Below, piece after piece: positions 12,660 through 23,790 of a DNA stretch of 64,000 nucleotides. The position numbers were made by a program, and so were the translations under genes. The DNA comes from Stenogyne calaminthoides (Eukaryota > Streptophyta > Magnoliopsida > Lamiales > Lamiaceae), in NCBI GenBank assembly GCA_037126765.1, contig JBBCBC010000016.1, positions 1 to 64,000 on the forward strand, given 5' to 3'. The notes beneath the pieces are model-generated. The model did not search any database, was not told the DNA's origin, and saw only the letters and a list, made by a program, of their open reading frames with translations. The stretch's first letter is position 1. Each line of letters starts with the position of its first letter.

Positions 12660-13754
12660 TTATCTCAGAAAGTGACGAGGTAATGAAGAACTGCACGTGT
12701 GGAGACCCGTTTTATTATTTGTTTGAGCTGTGATTTTGATCCAGGATATACATTGACTTGACAAAAAAAAAAAAAAAACATACGAAAGATAGAAAGTAGG
12801 ATATACCACTGTCACCATTAGATACAGGATACTGAGTTGTTGTTTGTTTGTATATTCTTTGTGAGATGTCTGTGTTTGAAAAATAAAGAAGGATAGAGTG
12901 ATACTATTTCATTTTGTGTAATCCTCAAGTTTAACATACTTATGAGTGGGATTTGTTGTAAGTAAAAGTTCCTTGACTTTTACTTGCAAATAGTGAAGTG
13001 AAATTGTGAGACAGGATATTATTATTTTGTGATAAGAGGATTCGTCAATCTTTTTGTAGTTTAATAAATTCAAAATCTACTCTCAAAGAATGCCTACCCG
13101 AGACAAACTCAAGATTAGGAAAATCATTCAGAATGACAGTGAGGTCTCTTAAGCTTTTTGTGGAGCCGAAGAGGAGATTTTATTTCACCTCCTTTTCGAC
13201 TGCACTGACACATAATTTTTGAGTGGCTAGAGACACTATAGGTAATGCATTGAGGACCGACAGTCAACTTCGTTCGATTTGGAGACATTTTGGGTTCAGG
13301 TATGTTTGGTTAGAATCGCTTCAATTATGTGGATAGGGGTCGCTTGGACTATTTGGGGCATTGCAAAAATGATTTAATTTTCAATAATATTGTTCCTAAT
13401 TTGGATAAAATTATTGATGAAATCAAAGCAAAATTATGGCCATAGCTATCGGTAAATGTGTCAGCTAAATTTTTTTTTTTGCAGGATTGACTATTAAAAC
13501 CTAAAAATTTTCTTGTCCAAGATTGGCTATTAAAACCTAGAATTATTAAAACATATAATTTGTAACATGCATTTTCTCCAAAGGGTCTAAAATTTATTGG
13601 ATTTTTTCTTAAATAATGAAGCACGAATTTATTATTATTAATAATTAATTAATTTTGTTATTATTTGGTATTTTTATCATTTCCATTTTCCTTATCTGCC
13701 CCTTATCCTTTTATCAAATTTTCTAGCGACACTCCACACTCGCCACTACCAAAA
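12660..13754. other. Interval between WRKY and THA8-like genes
   Basis: Contains the WRKY 3' untranslated region (A-tract near 12763-12778, AATAAA near 12881), the LINE fragment at 13084-13450, and the AT-rich promoter of the THA8-like gene. No other gene seen. Confidence 0.5.
13084..13450 (+). pseudogene. LINE-type retrotransposon fragment (RT zinc-binding region)
   Basis: Conceptual translation gives RMPTRDKLKIRKI, then CGAEEEILFHLLFDCT, then a tryptophan-rich stretch WIGVAWTIWGIAK and, in a shifted frame, DLIFNNIVPNLDKIIDEIKA. This order matches the region after the reverse transcriptase of plant LINEs (zf-RVT and downstream). It is broken by stops and at least one frame change and lacks the RT core, so it is a decayed remnant. 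Confidence 0.6.
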
Positions 13755-14426
13755 ATGGCATCCACAACTCACTCAAACTTCACACTCTTCTCCACCTCCT
13801 CCACCACCACCGCCGCCCGCCCTCTCCGCCGCGCCACCACCGTGCGCTGCGGTCCACGCGACAACCGCAGCCCACTGGTAAAAGGCCGGATCCTAAGCAC
13901 CGAAGCCATCCAAGCAATCCAAGCCCTAAAACGGGCCTACAAAACCGACCCGACGAATCTCCCGACCCATCGCCTCTCCCGTCTAATCAAATCCGATCTC
14001 ACCGCCGCGATGAAGGAGCTCCTCCGCCAGGACCAGTGCGTCCTCGCCGCCAGAGTCTTCTCCATCATCCAATCGGAATTCGGCGCCGATCTCGACATGT
14101 ACTCGGAAATGGTTGTCGCGTTGGCGAGGAACGGATCGACGGCGGAGATTGATTCGCTGGTTGATGAGATGGAAAAGGGGGGAAGGATCGTGTGCGACGA
14201 GAGCAGGGGAATGCTGAGGCTGGTGAAGGCGTTGATTGTTGCGGGAAGGAATGAATCGACGGTGAAGATTTACGGGATGATTAAGAGGAAGGAATCTTAC
14301 GAAATGGATGAGTATTTGGGTAGGGTTTTGAGCAGGGCGTTTAGGAGATTTGGGGAGGACGAATTGGCCGACGAGATTGATTTGGAATTACGGAGATTGT
14401 ATAAGGGTGTTTTCGTCAAACCATGA
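13755..14426 (+). CDS. THA8: THA8-like PPR protein, chloroplast RNA splicing
   Basis: Intronless, 223 residues. THYLAKOID ASSEMBLY 8 proteins are short pentatricopeptide-repeat proteins that bind RNA and promote splicing of specific chloroplast group II introns (ycf3 intron 2 and trnA in studied plants). Seen here: a Ser/Thr-rich, basic N-terminus of about 40 residues consistent with a transit peptide; then the family signature GPRDNRSPLVKGRILSTEAI, and IKSDLTAAMKELLRQDQC; then about four degenerate PPR helical pairs to the C-terminus. The ATG at 13755 (AAAAATGGC) is chosen; the frame is open upstream to 13665 but without an ATG. The coding sequence is GC-rich at its 5' end, unlike its surroundings. 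It converges on the EDR2-C gene 510 bp downstream. The alternative would be a THA8-like paralogue, but the PRDNR/KGRILSTEAI motif favours THA8 itself. Confidence 0.85.
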   Translation: MASTTHSNFTLFSTSSTTTAARPLRRATTVRCGPRDNRSPLVKGRILSTEAIQAIQALKRAYKTDPTNLPTHRLSRLIKSDLTAAMKELLRQDQCVLAARVFSIIQSEFGADLDMYSEMVVALARNGSTAEIDSLVDEMEKGGRIVCDESRGMLRLVKALIVAGRNESTVKIYGMIKRKESYEMDEYLGRVLSRAFRRFGEDELADEIDLELRRLYKGVFVKP

Positions 14427-14935
14427 CTCATAGAATTTTACGAAGGATTCTCTCTCATTTCATGTATGTTTGCTTCTTTAGGTTTATCAGTGCGATTTTG
14501 TGCATTGATTTTTTGTTCATAGAATGAAAAAATGAAATTGAAAAAAAAAACACAAACAAACTTGAATTTGAAAGGAGATTGTTTGTAATTATAAATTTCT
14601 CGAATTTCATTTGCAAATAGTGAATTGAAATCCGAAATGTGAGATGGCGTATCGCTATTTTGTAATAGAGAGGTCTCTACATTCTTTATAAGTTTTGTTT
14701 AAATGAAGTACTAAAATTTAGGAACTATTTTTACCATTATAATCCAACAACCCAGAAAGATCAGTTGCTCCCAAACAAGAAACTGAAAGAAGCATTTTGA
14801 ATTAAAAAATTAGGAGGCACTCAACAACAAAAGATGAGTTTTTACTCAGAAGAGAAAACAAGAAATCGCAGCTTATTCTTTTTCTTTTCCACCCCATCTC
14901 ATAAACCCGCCAAAATCATCGCTTTCTAATCCAGA

Positions 14936-17220
14936 TCATTCATCACTTTTAGCTACAAGAATCGGCATCTGACCAAGATTCACAAAATCGATTTTATTCA
15001 GACGCACACAGCACAAAACCTTCTCAGGCAGTTCTTCAGGCGTTTGTGCCTGAATTGTTAGTCCCAGATCAATAATCCCATGTTTCAATCGCTCTCTAAA
15101 CGCCTCGAGTCCTTTCCTAGATATGTAGCTGAACCGATGCACATCAAGGTCGATTTCAAAGTAATTCGGTCCCTGATAGCACAAGAATCATCAAGACATC
15201 AAACATGCTGATCCTTAACGTTTGCTGTACTAAATACGAGACGAACATACCTTGTAAAAAGCATGCTGCGGACGCGAAAGCACAGGCTTATCTTTGTATG
15301 CCTGTAGAAGCTTTCTTTCTGTAGAACTTAAACCAAGGTCTTCAGGATTTACTGGATTTACCATGATTTTAAGCCTCTCTCTGTATGGCACAACAGTTTC
15401 CTTTGCAAAACATTTCGCTGTTTCCATCTCGTTCACAAAAAATCTCTGAGAAAAGAACGAGAAAATGGCATAACAGAGACAGAATCGAAATGTTAAGGTC
15501 TTATATAACAAGTAACATGAACATTAAGGTCTTATATAACAAGTAACATGAACATTGATGTCAATTTGTACCTTTAAAGTGTCCAAATATTTTGATGAAG
15601 TCTCTGTATCGAAATTATCTGACACTTTGAAGTATACTACGAGGCTCATCCCTTCCCCGTCGCTATCTCCACGAAACACGGAAACAGTATAAGTAGGAAG
15701 CTGCCATTAAAAAAAAACATGAAGAAATGTTGCATGAAATTTCTCACAATGCACCTATAGTAATGTGTATTGCAGTTTATATGTAATACTATTGTTTAGT
15801 ATACGATGAATCACATTTTAGAAAATGCTTGGTTTTGTGTGTTTTTATTCTCAAAATTACTAAACTGTGATACTTTGTATGCTAAAAAGTATTACTTTGT
15901 ATACTGAAAAGTATTGAACCAAGTTCATATAAATATTTGTCTCTTTCGTTTACCTGTATATTGACAATTAGTAGGGACGGAACTTGGCGGTATGATTCAA
16001 CAGAGGGAAGTTCAATGTGCTGTGCTATATGATTTATCTTCCTGGAGCAGGCGAATAAGTCGACACCAGTAGGTATGTATGGGCTATAGTTAGCAGCAGG
16101 GCACTTCTTCTTATCTCTGCACCACAAAATATGACCTTAAGATTCAAAAATCAAGTATATGATCATGAATAGTAACCAGGAAACATGCCTGAAATAATTT
16201 TCTCCTCGTAGCTTAAATGCAGAAGGCGAAACGGGACACCAACAGCTTTCAGCTGGGTTATCATCCATTGACAATGGTATAAAGAGCCCACCTCTTGGAT
16301 TGTCTGAATATTTTTTAGACGAATCTGAAGAAATACTCGTATTGTTATCATTCACTGGAAAGAATTCAAGAGACTAATAAGTTTAGATAAGGCTAATGAC
16401 TCACAAGAATCAGTTAGAACATCTCCATCGTTAGGAAAAACTTGAGCTAGGTGTGAGTCGAGCTTTGAATGAGCGGAATATGTTTCATCAGCTTTTGTGA
16501 AGTTTGAAAGGTCGGGACTTTGTGTCTCCGTTGCTGGATACACAAAGTCTTGGATATGTTCTAAGTTAAAATTCGTCGTTTGGCTGTGTAATGTGCTCTC
16601 GGTAGAACTATCCAAGAATGTGAAACCATCTAAAATCAAAGGCAAAAACTATAGAAATATAAATTTCTCTATAGACAGTAAAACATTGAGTAATTAAATG
16701 TACACAATATGTGAATAACCTCCAAGAATGCTAACAAAGTCTTCATCAGAATCAGAATCAAGGACACTTATCGAGTCGAACCATTGTTCCTCTTGCGATA
16801 TTTCTGCTCAAACAATGAAAAGAAACACTCTACTTAACTTTGAACAAATATAAGCTGAGCCAAACTATTTAGCAGATAACAAGATGTACTAAATGATCAA
16901 GGTAAAAAAGTAACTATAATAGTCGAAAATAGGCAAGATTAACTTAGCAGAGGGACCCTACTGTTTGCAACACCTTCGTTATGGCTCAAATGCACCTGGA
17001 AATCGTGATTCTGCACCTCGGGCCTTCTAGAAACTGTCGGCTCATCATTTTGATTCTCCAGAAAAAGAATTTCTCCAACAGAAACTTCCTCGTACTCGGG
17101 GTTCTCTACAGGTGCAATTGTACTCGAGGGAGCTACCTTTCTCCTAAGTTTGAACGGCCCGTAAATGTACTTAGCCTTTGATTTTAACCTCTTGTTCGGT
17201 TTTGAGACGCAGCCACCCAT
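14936..17220 (-). CDS. EDR2 C-terminal (DUF1336) domain protein, eight exons
   Basis: Plant protein of the EDR2-C/DUF1336 family, implicated in membrane or lipid-linked functions; precise role unknown. Exons: 17220-16962, 16803-16720, 16629-16405, 16354-16189, 16116-15954, 15700-15572, 15445-15251 and 15172-14936, total 1458 bp, 485 residues. The N-terminus MGGCVS carries a myristoylation glycine and adjacent Cys, followed by a lysine-rich patch, suggesting membrane anchoring. The middle is acidic and low-complexity. The DUF1336 domain starts near SCWCPVSPSAFKLRGENYF and contains YIPTGVDLFACSRKINHIAQ, GDSDGEGMSLVVYFKVS, LSRPQHAFYKGPNYFEIDLD, HRFSYISRKGLE and LPEKVLCCVRLNKIDF. The intron 16188-16117 uses a GC donor. 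Exon 1 could also end at 16944, adding six residues. A possible intron acceptor lies in the 5' leader near 17280. Confidence 0.9.
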
Positions 17221-19289
17221 CGCGTTTCATGAGTCCCAGAAAGTCATATTCAATATCAAGTTCAATGGATGAACTGGAAGCAAATTAACATGCCAGATGA
17301 ACCAAAAACTGATTAGTGGAAATGAAATTTATATCAAGAACTCTGTGATCGAGGAATTTTGGGAAACTAAAATTTAGAAAGACATGATTTTTAATCTATA
17401 ATTAGAAATAAATGTAATCAAGCAAACAGACAGACAAATAAATCAAGAATTATTGCAAGTATGGAGCTAAAAGATCATCAGACCAGACCCTGTCTTCTAA
17501 CATCAAGTTTTTATAGCAAAAATCTAGGGATTTAAACGTATCGAATCGAATTACCTTGAAACAAATAGATAGTATGATCAATACGATGAAGCAAAGGTGA
17601 CACACGCAAGTATGCTTCAAAAACAAAAGCTTTATACTGCAAGATGATGCCCCTTTGCTCAAGTTATCTGCACAAAGAATCCATACCTAAAATCATGAAT
17701 TTCGTTTGGAGAAAAAACAAAGACTTAGTGGATAAATATCAAACATTTATCAAGTCATTACACGGCCTAATTTTGACCAGAAAATTATATTTATCATTTT
17801 TCAGGAAAAAAAGATTTCTACTCATGTATGACTTAAACCCCAAATGATTATTTGGTTCATTCCCACCTTAAAGATGATTGTAAGAAAAAAAAATCAACCC
17901 CAAACAATTTAAACAAAAAAAAAAAGTGGTTAAGTTTTTCTTTTAACTCCCCAACAAACCATACAATATAAGTCATGAAAAGGACATCAAATGATTAGAG
18001 TGCTGTACAGAACTAACAAACTTAAAAAATTAATACACCTCTTAATTATTTATAACAGAACTGTTGAGTGCTGCATATTAAACAAAGTAAAACCACCCCT
18101 TTACCATAAAAACAAAGACCATAAAACTACAATAGAATAAATACATATTCCTGAAAACCAGCAACAAAGATCACCTAAAACACTGAATTCTACCAATAAT
18201 ATTCCATCTTTTAATTTATTTGAACTAACAACATACAGAAATGAACTGGGGGAGGGATATCTTATATTTTATATTTTTCTTGAAAAATAAAGTGTCAAAA
18301 TCACTAAACTATATTCGGGGTTGATGAAGATGGATGGGGATCACTTCATTTTTACAACGGGATTTGAAGTCTTTTGATCTCTACGTTTTATTTATCTCAC
18401 CAATTCGTAAAATGTTGGATCAATTCGTGCCTGTTTTCAAACCATTATGTAATAATTAAAATCACCTATATTTTTTTATTTTTTTTTAAGTTGGTAAAAT
18501 ACAATTTTTTCAAAAAAAATAAAGTACTTCTAGTGTTCCGATAGAGATTCAAAACACCACCTTCATTGAATGACCCTCCTTTATTTTGGGTTATGGATTT
18601 TTTTTGGAGTGACCAATTTTGTTGGAACGACTAGCCGAAAAGTTCAATTTTTTTGGAACGGCCAGCCGGGATGACCAATTCTTTTGGAACGATCAGCTGG
18701 AACGACCAAATTTATTTTTAACTACTAACTAGACGGAATGACAAAAATACTTTGTTACAAACCACCCAAAAATTCTTAACATAAATATCACTATCTAATT
18801 TTGAGTTTTAAGGGTATATTTGTCTCAAACATAGAGGTTGTTTTAAAAAATATATATATGTAAAGAAAAAAAAATTCTTCAAAATTGATATTTTTGCCGC
18901 CATGCAAAAATATTTATGTCAATCTATATGGAATTATTTATCCTGTAAAATCCCATTCATTGCCAGCCATTTCGTACGTCCATTTTCTTGTACTTAATGA
19001 GGCTCCAAATTTTCATATATTGCATATTTCATTATTTCTACATTTATTTTCTAATGCATAACTCATACCCAAATTGGTGCGGTAAGTGAGTACGTCAATC
19101 GAATACCACATATTTAGTACTGTTATGGTTGATTTTTCTAGTGTAATTTTATAAACCAACCATATGGATAATATCTGATATATATGTGTATTTTAATAAT
19201 GACTCCGTGTTCTATGATAATATTAAATAAATTATTATATTATTGTTAGGCCGACAAGTACCATTATATTTAACAACCTTTTAGGATTA
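17221..19289. other. Gene-free interval upstream of the EDR2-C gene
   Basis: AT-rich. The first few hundred bases hold the 5' leader and promoter of the EDR2-C gene. At about 18600-18710 a short motif 'ttttggaacgaccagc' recurs four times with variations. No gene seen. Confidence 0.5.
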
Positions 19290-19927
19290 TTAATTTAGGA
19301 GACACTTTTGTGTGAGACGATCTCATACATGAGACGGGTTTCACACTCAACCCATATAAATACTAACCTGATCCGTTTAACAAAAACCCTATCATACCCT
19401 TGCTTAATAAACTGAAGGATGCATTCTTAATAAACCCACGGTATTCTTCATCTTCCAATTCCACTCTGATGGTAAGGACGCATGATTCCAATTTCTTCAT
19501 CGCTCAATTATTTTCTAATCTTAAGAATGCGGAAGAAATTATGCGCGATTTCAATTTCTTCATCGCTCAATTACAATTTTGCATCTCTTAATTCTTCTTT
19601 TCTGATCGTGAAGCGGAAGAAATTGTGTGCGCTTTCAATTCTTCATCCCTTTATTCTTCTCTGATTGAGGCAGAGCAAGGTATATACGCTAATTCCTAAA
19701 TTAATCAATTATAATATTGGGTCAATTTGCTTATTTGTATTGATTATTTCATAGTTGAAATTATTAGGATGGTTTTTTTTTTCTTAGGTCGCTGGAATAG
19801 GTTTATCATGTGGATTACATAATTTACATCTTTATTATTGGAATAAGTTGTTGAATTTGCATCTTTAATACTGCTGACGGTTGTGATATTTGTTCAAAGA
19901 GTGATTCAATTTTAATTTGGATGAACC

Positions 19928-19990
19928 ATAACCCTAAACCTTATAACCTAAATCTAAACCTAAACCATGAACCCTAAACCCTAAACTATA
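19928..19990 (+). repeat. Interstitial telomere-like tract (degenerate CCCTAAA)
   Basis: Consists of repeated AACCCTAAACC-like units (ACCCTAAACC, ACCTAAATC, AACCTAAACC, AACCCTAAACCCTAAAC). The Arabidopsis-type telomere unit is CCCTAAA. It lies inside the Mutator-like element, directly before a GC-rich stretch of 'cgggtcgggt' repeats at 20000-20045. Confidence 0.7.
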
Positions 19991-20832
19991 AACCATTCGG
20001 GTCGGGTGAACCATGAACCACTCGGGCCGGGTTCGGGTCGGGTTGAATTTTGAGCTCCATATGATAAAATCAAATGAAGCCTATAATTTTTGGATAAAGC
20101 AGATTTAATTAGTTAAATGGGCAACCACCCAGATTTTCAAGTTTCTCAAGTTCAGTATATTTAGTGGTGTCATTATCATCAAATATTAGAAGTAGTTTGC
20201 CACGAGAGTGAAGCATCCCTTGTTTAGCAACGCTTTTAATTCAAAATTCACTTAGTTATTGCACTTGGTTGGTGTTCGAGATGAAAATAGGGGGCTTAGA
20301 TGATTGTATGAACATTAATATTTTCATTGCATGTACAAGGTTGTTAGTAACATGTTAGTTAGGAGGAAGATAGATCTTCAACAATCTATCAATGCATTGT
20401 TGTAAAACTGCCTCTAATGAGCTTTTTTTTTTCTTTCTAATTTTCAGTTTTTATGTCTAGTAATTCCCCTAAACAATGTGCACATTGGTGGTACATACAC
20501 ATTTGTTATATATTTTTTTTGGCTATGCCATTCTTTATCCACCTACTTAGGCAATTTTCAGTGAGGTGATTGTAATCAAAATTTCAAAAGTTGTACTGTT
20601 GAGGGTTGTTTCTTGAAGTGTTGTGATATTTTAGAATGTCGGTTTGGAGTTATATCAAACATTTTTTGGTATTGAAAGTGGTATTTTTTTACTGGAACTT
20701 GTCTCTTAATCATGGTCTGTCTGAACTTTTTGCACTCTGTTTCTTGTGTTATACATTTTACTATGTTGGGTAGTAAGTACTTATTGATATTGGTTCTTTG
20801 TTGGGTAGTAAGTACTTAATGATATTGTTTCT

Positions 20833-21030
20833 ATGAAATATTTGGCTGACACGTATTTTGCTTGTGATTATATGGTTAAGGGTATCAAAAATCTCATCAT
20901 GGAGACCAAGATTGTGGTTGAGAATGAATCAAGAATTATCAATAATGAAGAGATAGTCATGGGGATAAAAGAGGATAAAAGGACACTTTTAGAAGAACAC
21001 AAAGAAAAGAACACCAGTTTCATCAAATGA
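20833..21030 (+). CDS. Small uncharacterised ORF inside the Mutator-like element
   Basis: 65 codons from an ATG at 20833. The product would be charged and helical, with Lys/Glu-rich C-terminus (IKEDKRTLLEEHKEKN). No family recognised. Immediately downstream begins the GAGTATC-motif region. It could be an exon of a captured gene or of a transposon protein, or chance; nothing shows that it is expressed. Confidence 0.25.
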   Translation: MKYLADTYFACDYMVKGIKNLIMETKIVVENESRIINNEEIVMGIKEDKRTLLEEHKEKNTSFIK

Positions 21031-21639
21031 GATTGGTAGCAAGACTCCCAATGTTCGATTGTTTTAGTTTTTTTTTTCCTAATTTTCGTACTTAAAAGAT
21101 TTTGCTATTTGTTAGAGTACCAAGAATTTCATGTGGAGTATCAAAAATCTAGTCAGGAGTATTACATGTTTATCAAAAGGATACAATTCAGGCAAGTGAA
21201 TCATATTGCATATTGAAAGCACTTAATGTTGTGTTTAATCTTAGTCATATTTTGAATATCGAAACAAGAATCTCTTATTATTATATAGAGTATTAGAGTA
21301 TTAAAAATCTCATCTACGGTATCACATGTATGGTCAAGAGTATCAAAAACTTATATGTTTATCAAAAGGATATAATTCAGGTCAGTGGATCACATAGTAT
21401 TAAGAGTATCAAAAATAAAACCTGGAGTATCAAATATTAAGTCAGGGGTATCAAAATTTATATGTTTATCAAAGTATCTTACTATGAAAAATACATTTCA
21501 TGTTTGCTAATATCATAGTTCCTACAAAAAAATCAGTAATAAATTCTCTCATTTAAGTCACTTATTATGGCACCTAATTTTAGAGTATCAATAATCCAAT
21601 CAGAACGATTAAATATTTTATTGGAAGTATCAGTTTATA

Positions 21640-22584
21640 TAGAGATGTTAAACGGGTCAGCCCTAACCCATTAGGGCCAGCCCTACATGGCCACGGGCCT
21701 AAACGGGTTAGGGCCTTAGCGGTTCACTTTTAAACGGGCCATTAAGAGCCGTAACCTAACCCTAACCCTAATCTGGCCTCGGGCTAACGCAGGCGGGCCA
21801 CCCCATTTTTTTTAAAATATCCTACTATAAAAAAGTAGTAACACAGTATAATTTGGAATTGCATATTAAATCCATAATATCAATTGCATCACCAAAATGA
21901 AAATCCCAGCATATTACAGAACACAAACAAGTAATTACAAGCTATATATAATACATTACAGAAATTGTCCAGGTAGATGAAAAGGGAATCAACACGTCTA
22001 AGCATTCCAATCAGCACTCCTATGTCACTAAACTTAATTAATTGACTCACGACTTTCTATAATTATTTGAACAGATTATCTTTCACAAAAAAATCTTAAA
22101 GAAAACTAGTAATAATAACAAAGAAGACCAAATAAATATATTTTATTCTATCAAAGATTGATTGAATTTTTTTATTTTTTTTTTTGAAATTGTAATTAAA
22201 TCTAAAGCATTAAATCCAGAATTCAGAAACCCTAACCCCAAAAAAAAATAACTTTGTCCAAAGAAAACTAAGGGGTGTGTTTCCTAATAACTGAGCTTAT
22301 TTTTTTTTCTATCTCAAAATTGCCCGTAAGAAAATGACCCATGTATCTTTCTTTCTTTCTTATTTTTTTTTCTATTTAGCCCAGAAGCCCATGTAAATTA
22401 ATAACAATAATAAAAGATCCGGCCACCACGAAGCCACGCCGAATGACCCAAATAAGCCCGTGGTCACCCGATTCTGAACCAAAATGCCCGTTAAATCAGA
22501 CCATAGATACCTAAGCCCTAACCCTGGAAAAATCCCGGTTAGCCCGGCCCAGCCCGTCGGCCCGCGGCCCGTTTAACATCTCTA
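21640..22584. mobile_element. Non-autonomous hAT element (945 bp) with perfect 8-bp duplication
   Basis: Ends are perfect 17-bp inverted repeats, TAGAGATGTTAAACGGG and its complement at 22568-22584. The 8-bp direct repeat AGTTTATA flanks both sides (21632-21639, 22585-22592), diagnostic of the hAT superfamily. Subterminal regions are GC-rich with GGGCC/GGCCC boxes; the interior is AT-rich and non-coding. It is nested in the 19299-25077 element and interrupts its motif array. Confidence 0.9.
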
Positions 22585-22842
22585 AGTTTATATAATATAT
22601 GAACCAATAAAGTCTATAATCAAGCATATCACAATGAAATCACTTTGGATGGAAAATACATCAATAAACCATAACTACGTATTCAGCAATAATCCAGTAC
22701 ACTAATAATCCAATACACCAAATAAATCACCTTTAAAGAATTCGCATGTTTTCTCATTGAATGCTGAGACTACAATCTGATCTATGACAATCGACTAATT
22801 AATTCCAGCTAGTAACTCTACAAGTACTTTACACATCAATGC

Positions 22843-23790
22843 AAAATCATGATTTCTTCTTGTTCTTCTTGAGCTTTGTTTCCACCTCCATTAAAACATG
22901 TTTCTTTCTACAAAATTCAATCACATTTTCCCGCATTTCATTTTTCTTTATATTCACATCACTAGTAACAATTCTTGCGCAATACGTAGCTCTTGACACT
23001 CGACGCACCACTGCATTTATTTAAGAAAAATATATCAGGTGACAAGTATCAAAACATCTTATTATCGTAGGTTTATAAAAAGCGCAAGTATAACATTTTA
23101 CTATCTTATTATCTAGTAAAATAACACTAAGATGCAAAAGACTTTATGATTTAATAAAATCCAAGAGTATCAAATATATGTTCAGGAGTATCACATTTCT
23201 GGCCACGAGTATCAGAGTAAAAGAAAGCATTAAGTTCATTACTGGTATAAATAGGTATTAATAAATATTCTTACATCTTAAAATCACCATCACTGCCTAC
23301 TTTTTTAGGCATCTGGTTTGTTTTTTCTTCTTCCTCTTCACTCTATTAGATCACAAGAACATCGATTTAGAGTATCAATGTATTAATCTATAGTATCAAA
23401 ATTCAGATCATAAGTATCAGAGTATTAATAAGATATTGTTTCAATTCTTTTAAGTTATACCTATTGTTTTCTTAAGTACCAAATTATACAGCAACAGTGT
23501 CAAAAAAATTATCTAGAGTATCCAAAAAAAATTATGAAACTTTTTTCTTACCTTTTAAGAGTTGGCTCGGGTAGAAGCAATCTTCATTCCTTTGGCAGGT
23601 TTTTGTGTGATGTCTTTCTCACTAAAAAAATTAGGAGTATCGGATTATACAAAATATTAGTTCTTAAGATATATATATTTATATATATAATGCATATATT
23701 GGCATGAAGAATAAGTAACTAAAATACATCTTACCTTCCAATTTTTTCCTTTGCAGCTTTATCTTCATCATTCTTCCTCGTAACTTGAAA
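22843..23790 (-). other. Lysine-rich coding-like segments, unassigned
   Basis: Reading the - strand from 23788 downward, four short open stretches are bounded by plausible splice sites. They are one ending ...DKAAKEKIG at 23735 (donor gtaaga); one at 23621-23552 (SEKDITQKPAKGMKIAS, then a stop); one at about 23340-23285 (EEEEEKTNQMPKKVGSDGDF); and one at about 23010-22843 (VVRRVSRATYCARIVTSDVN ... FCRKKHVLMEVETKLKKNKK, stop). No domain recognised. The GAGTATC motifs lie in the gaps between them. They could be exons of a captured or transposon gene; joining them is speculative because the phases do not all agree. Confidence 0.25.

Noticed and set aside
16137..16355. Use of a GT donor (TTCAGGCAT/gtttcc) for EDR2-C exon 4
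   Set aside because: Joining it to the next exon gives an immediate stop and breaks the conserved ENYFRDKKK motif.
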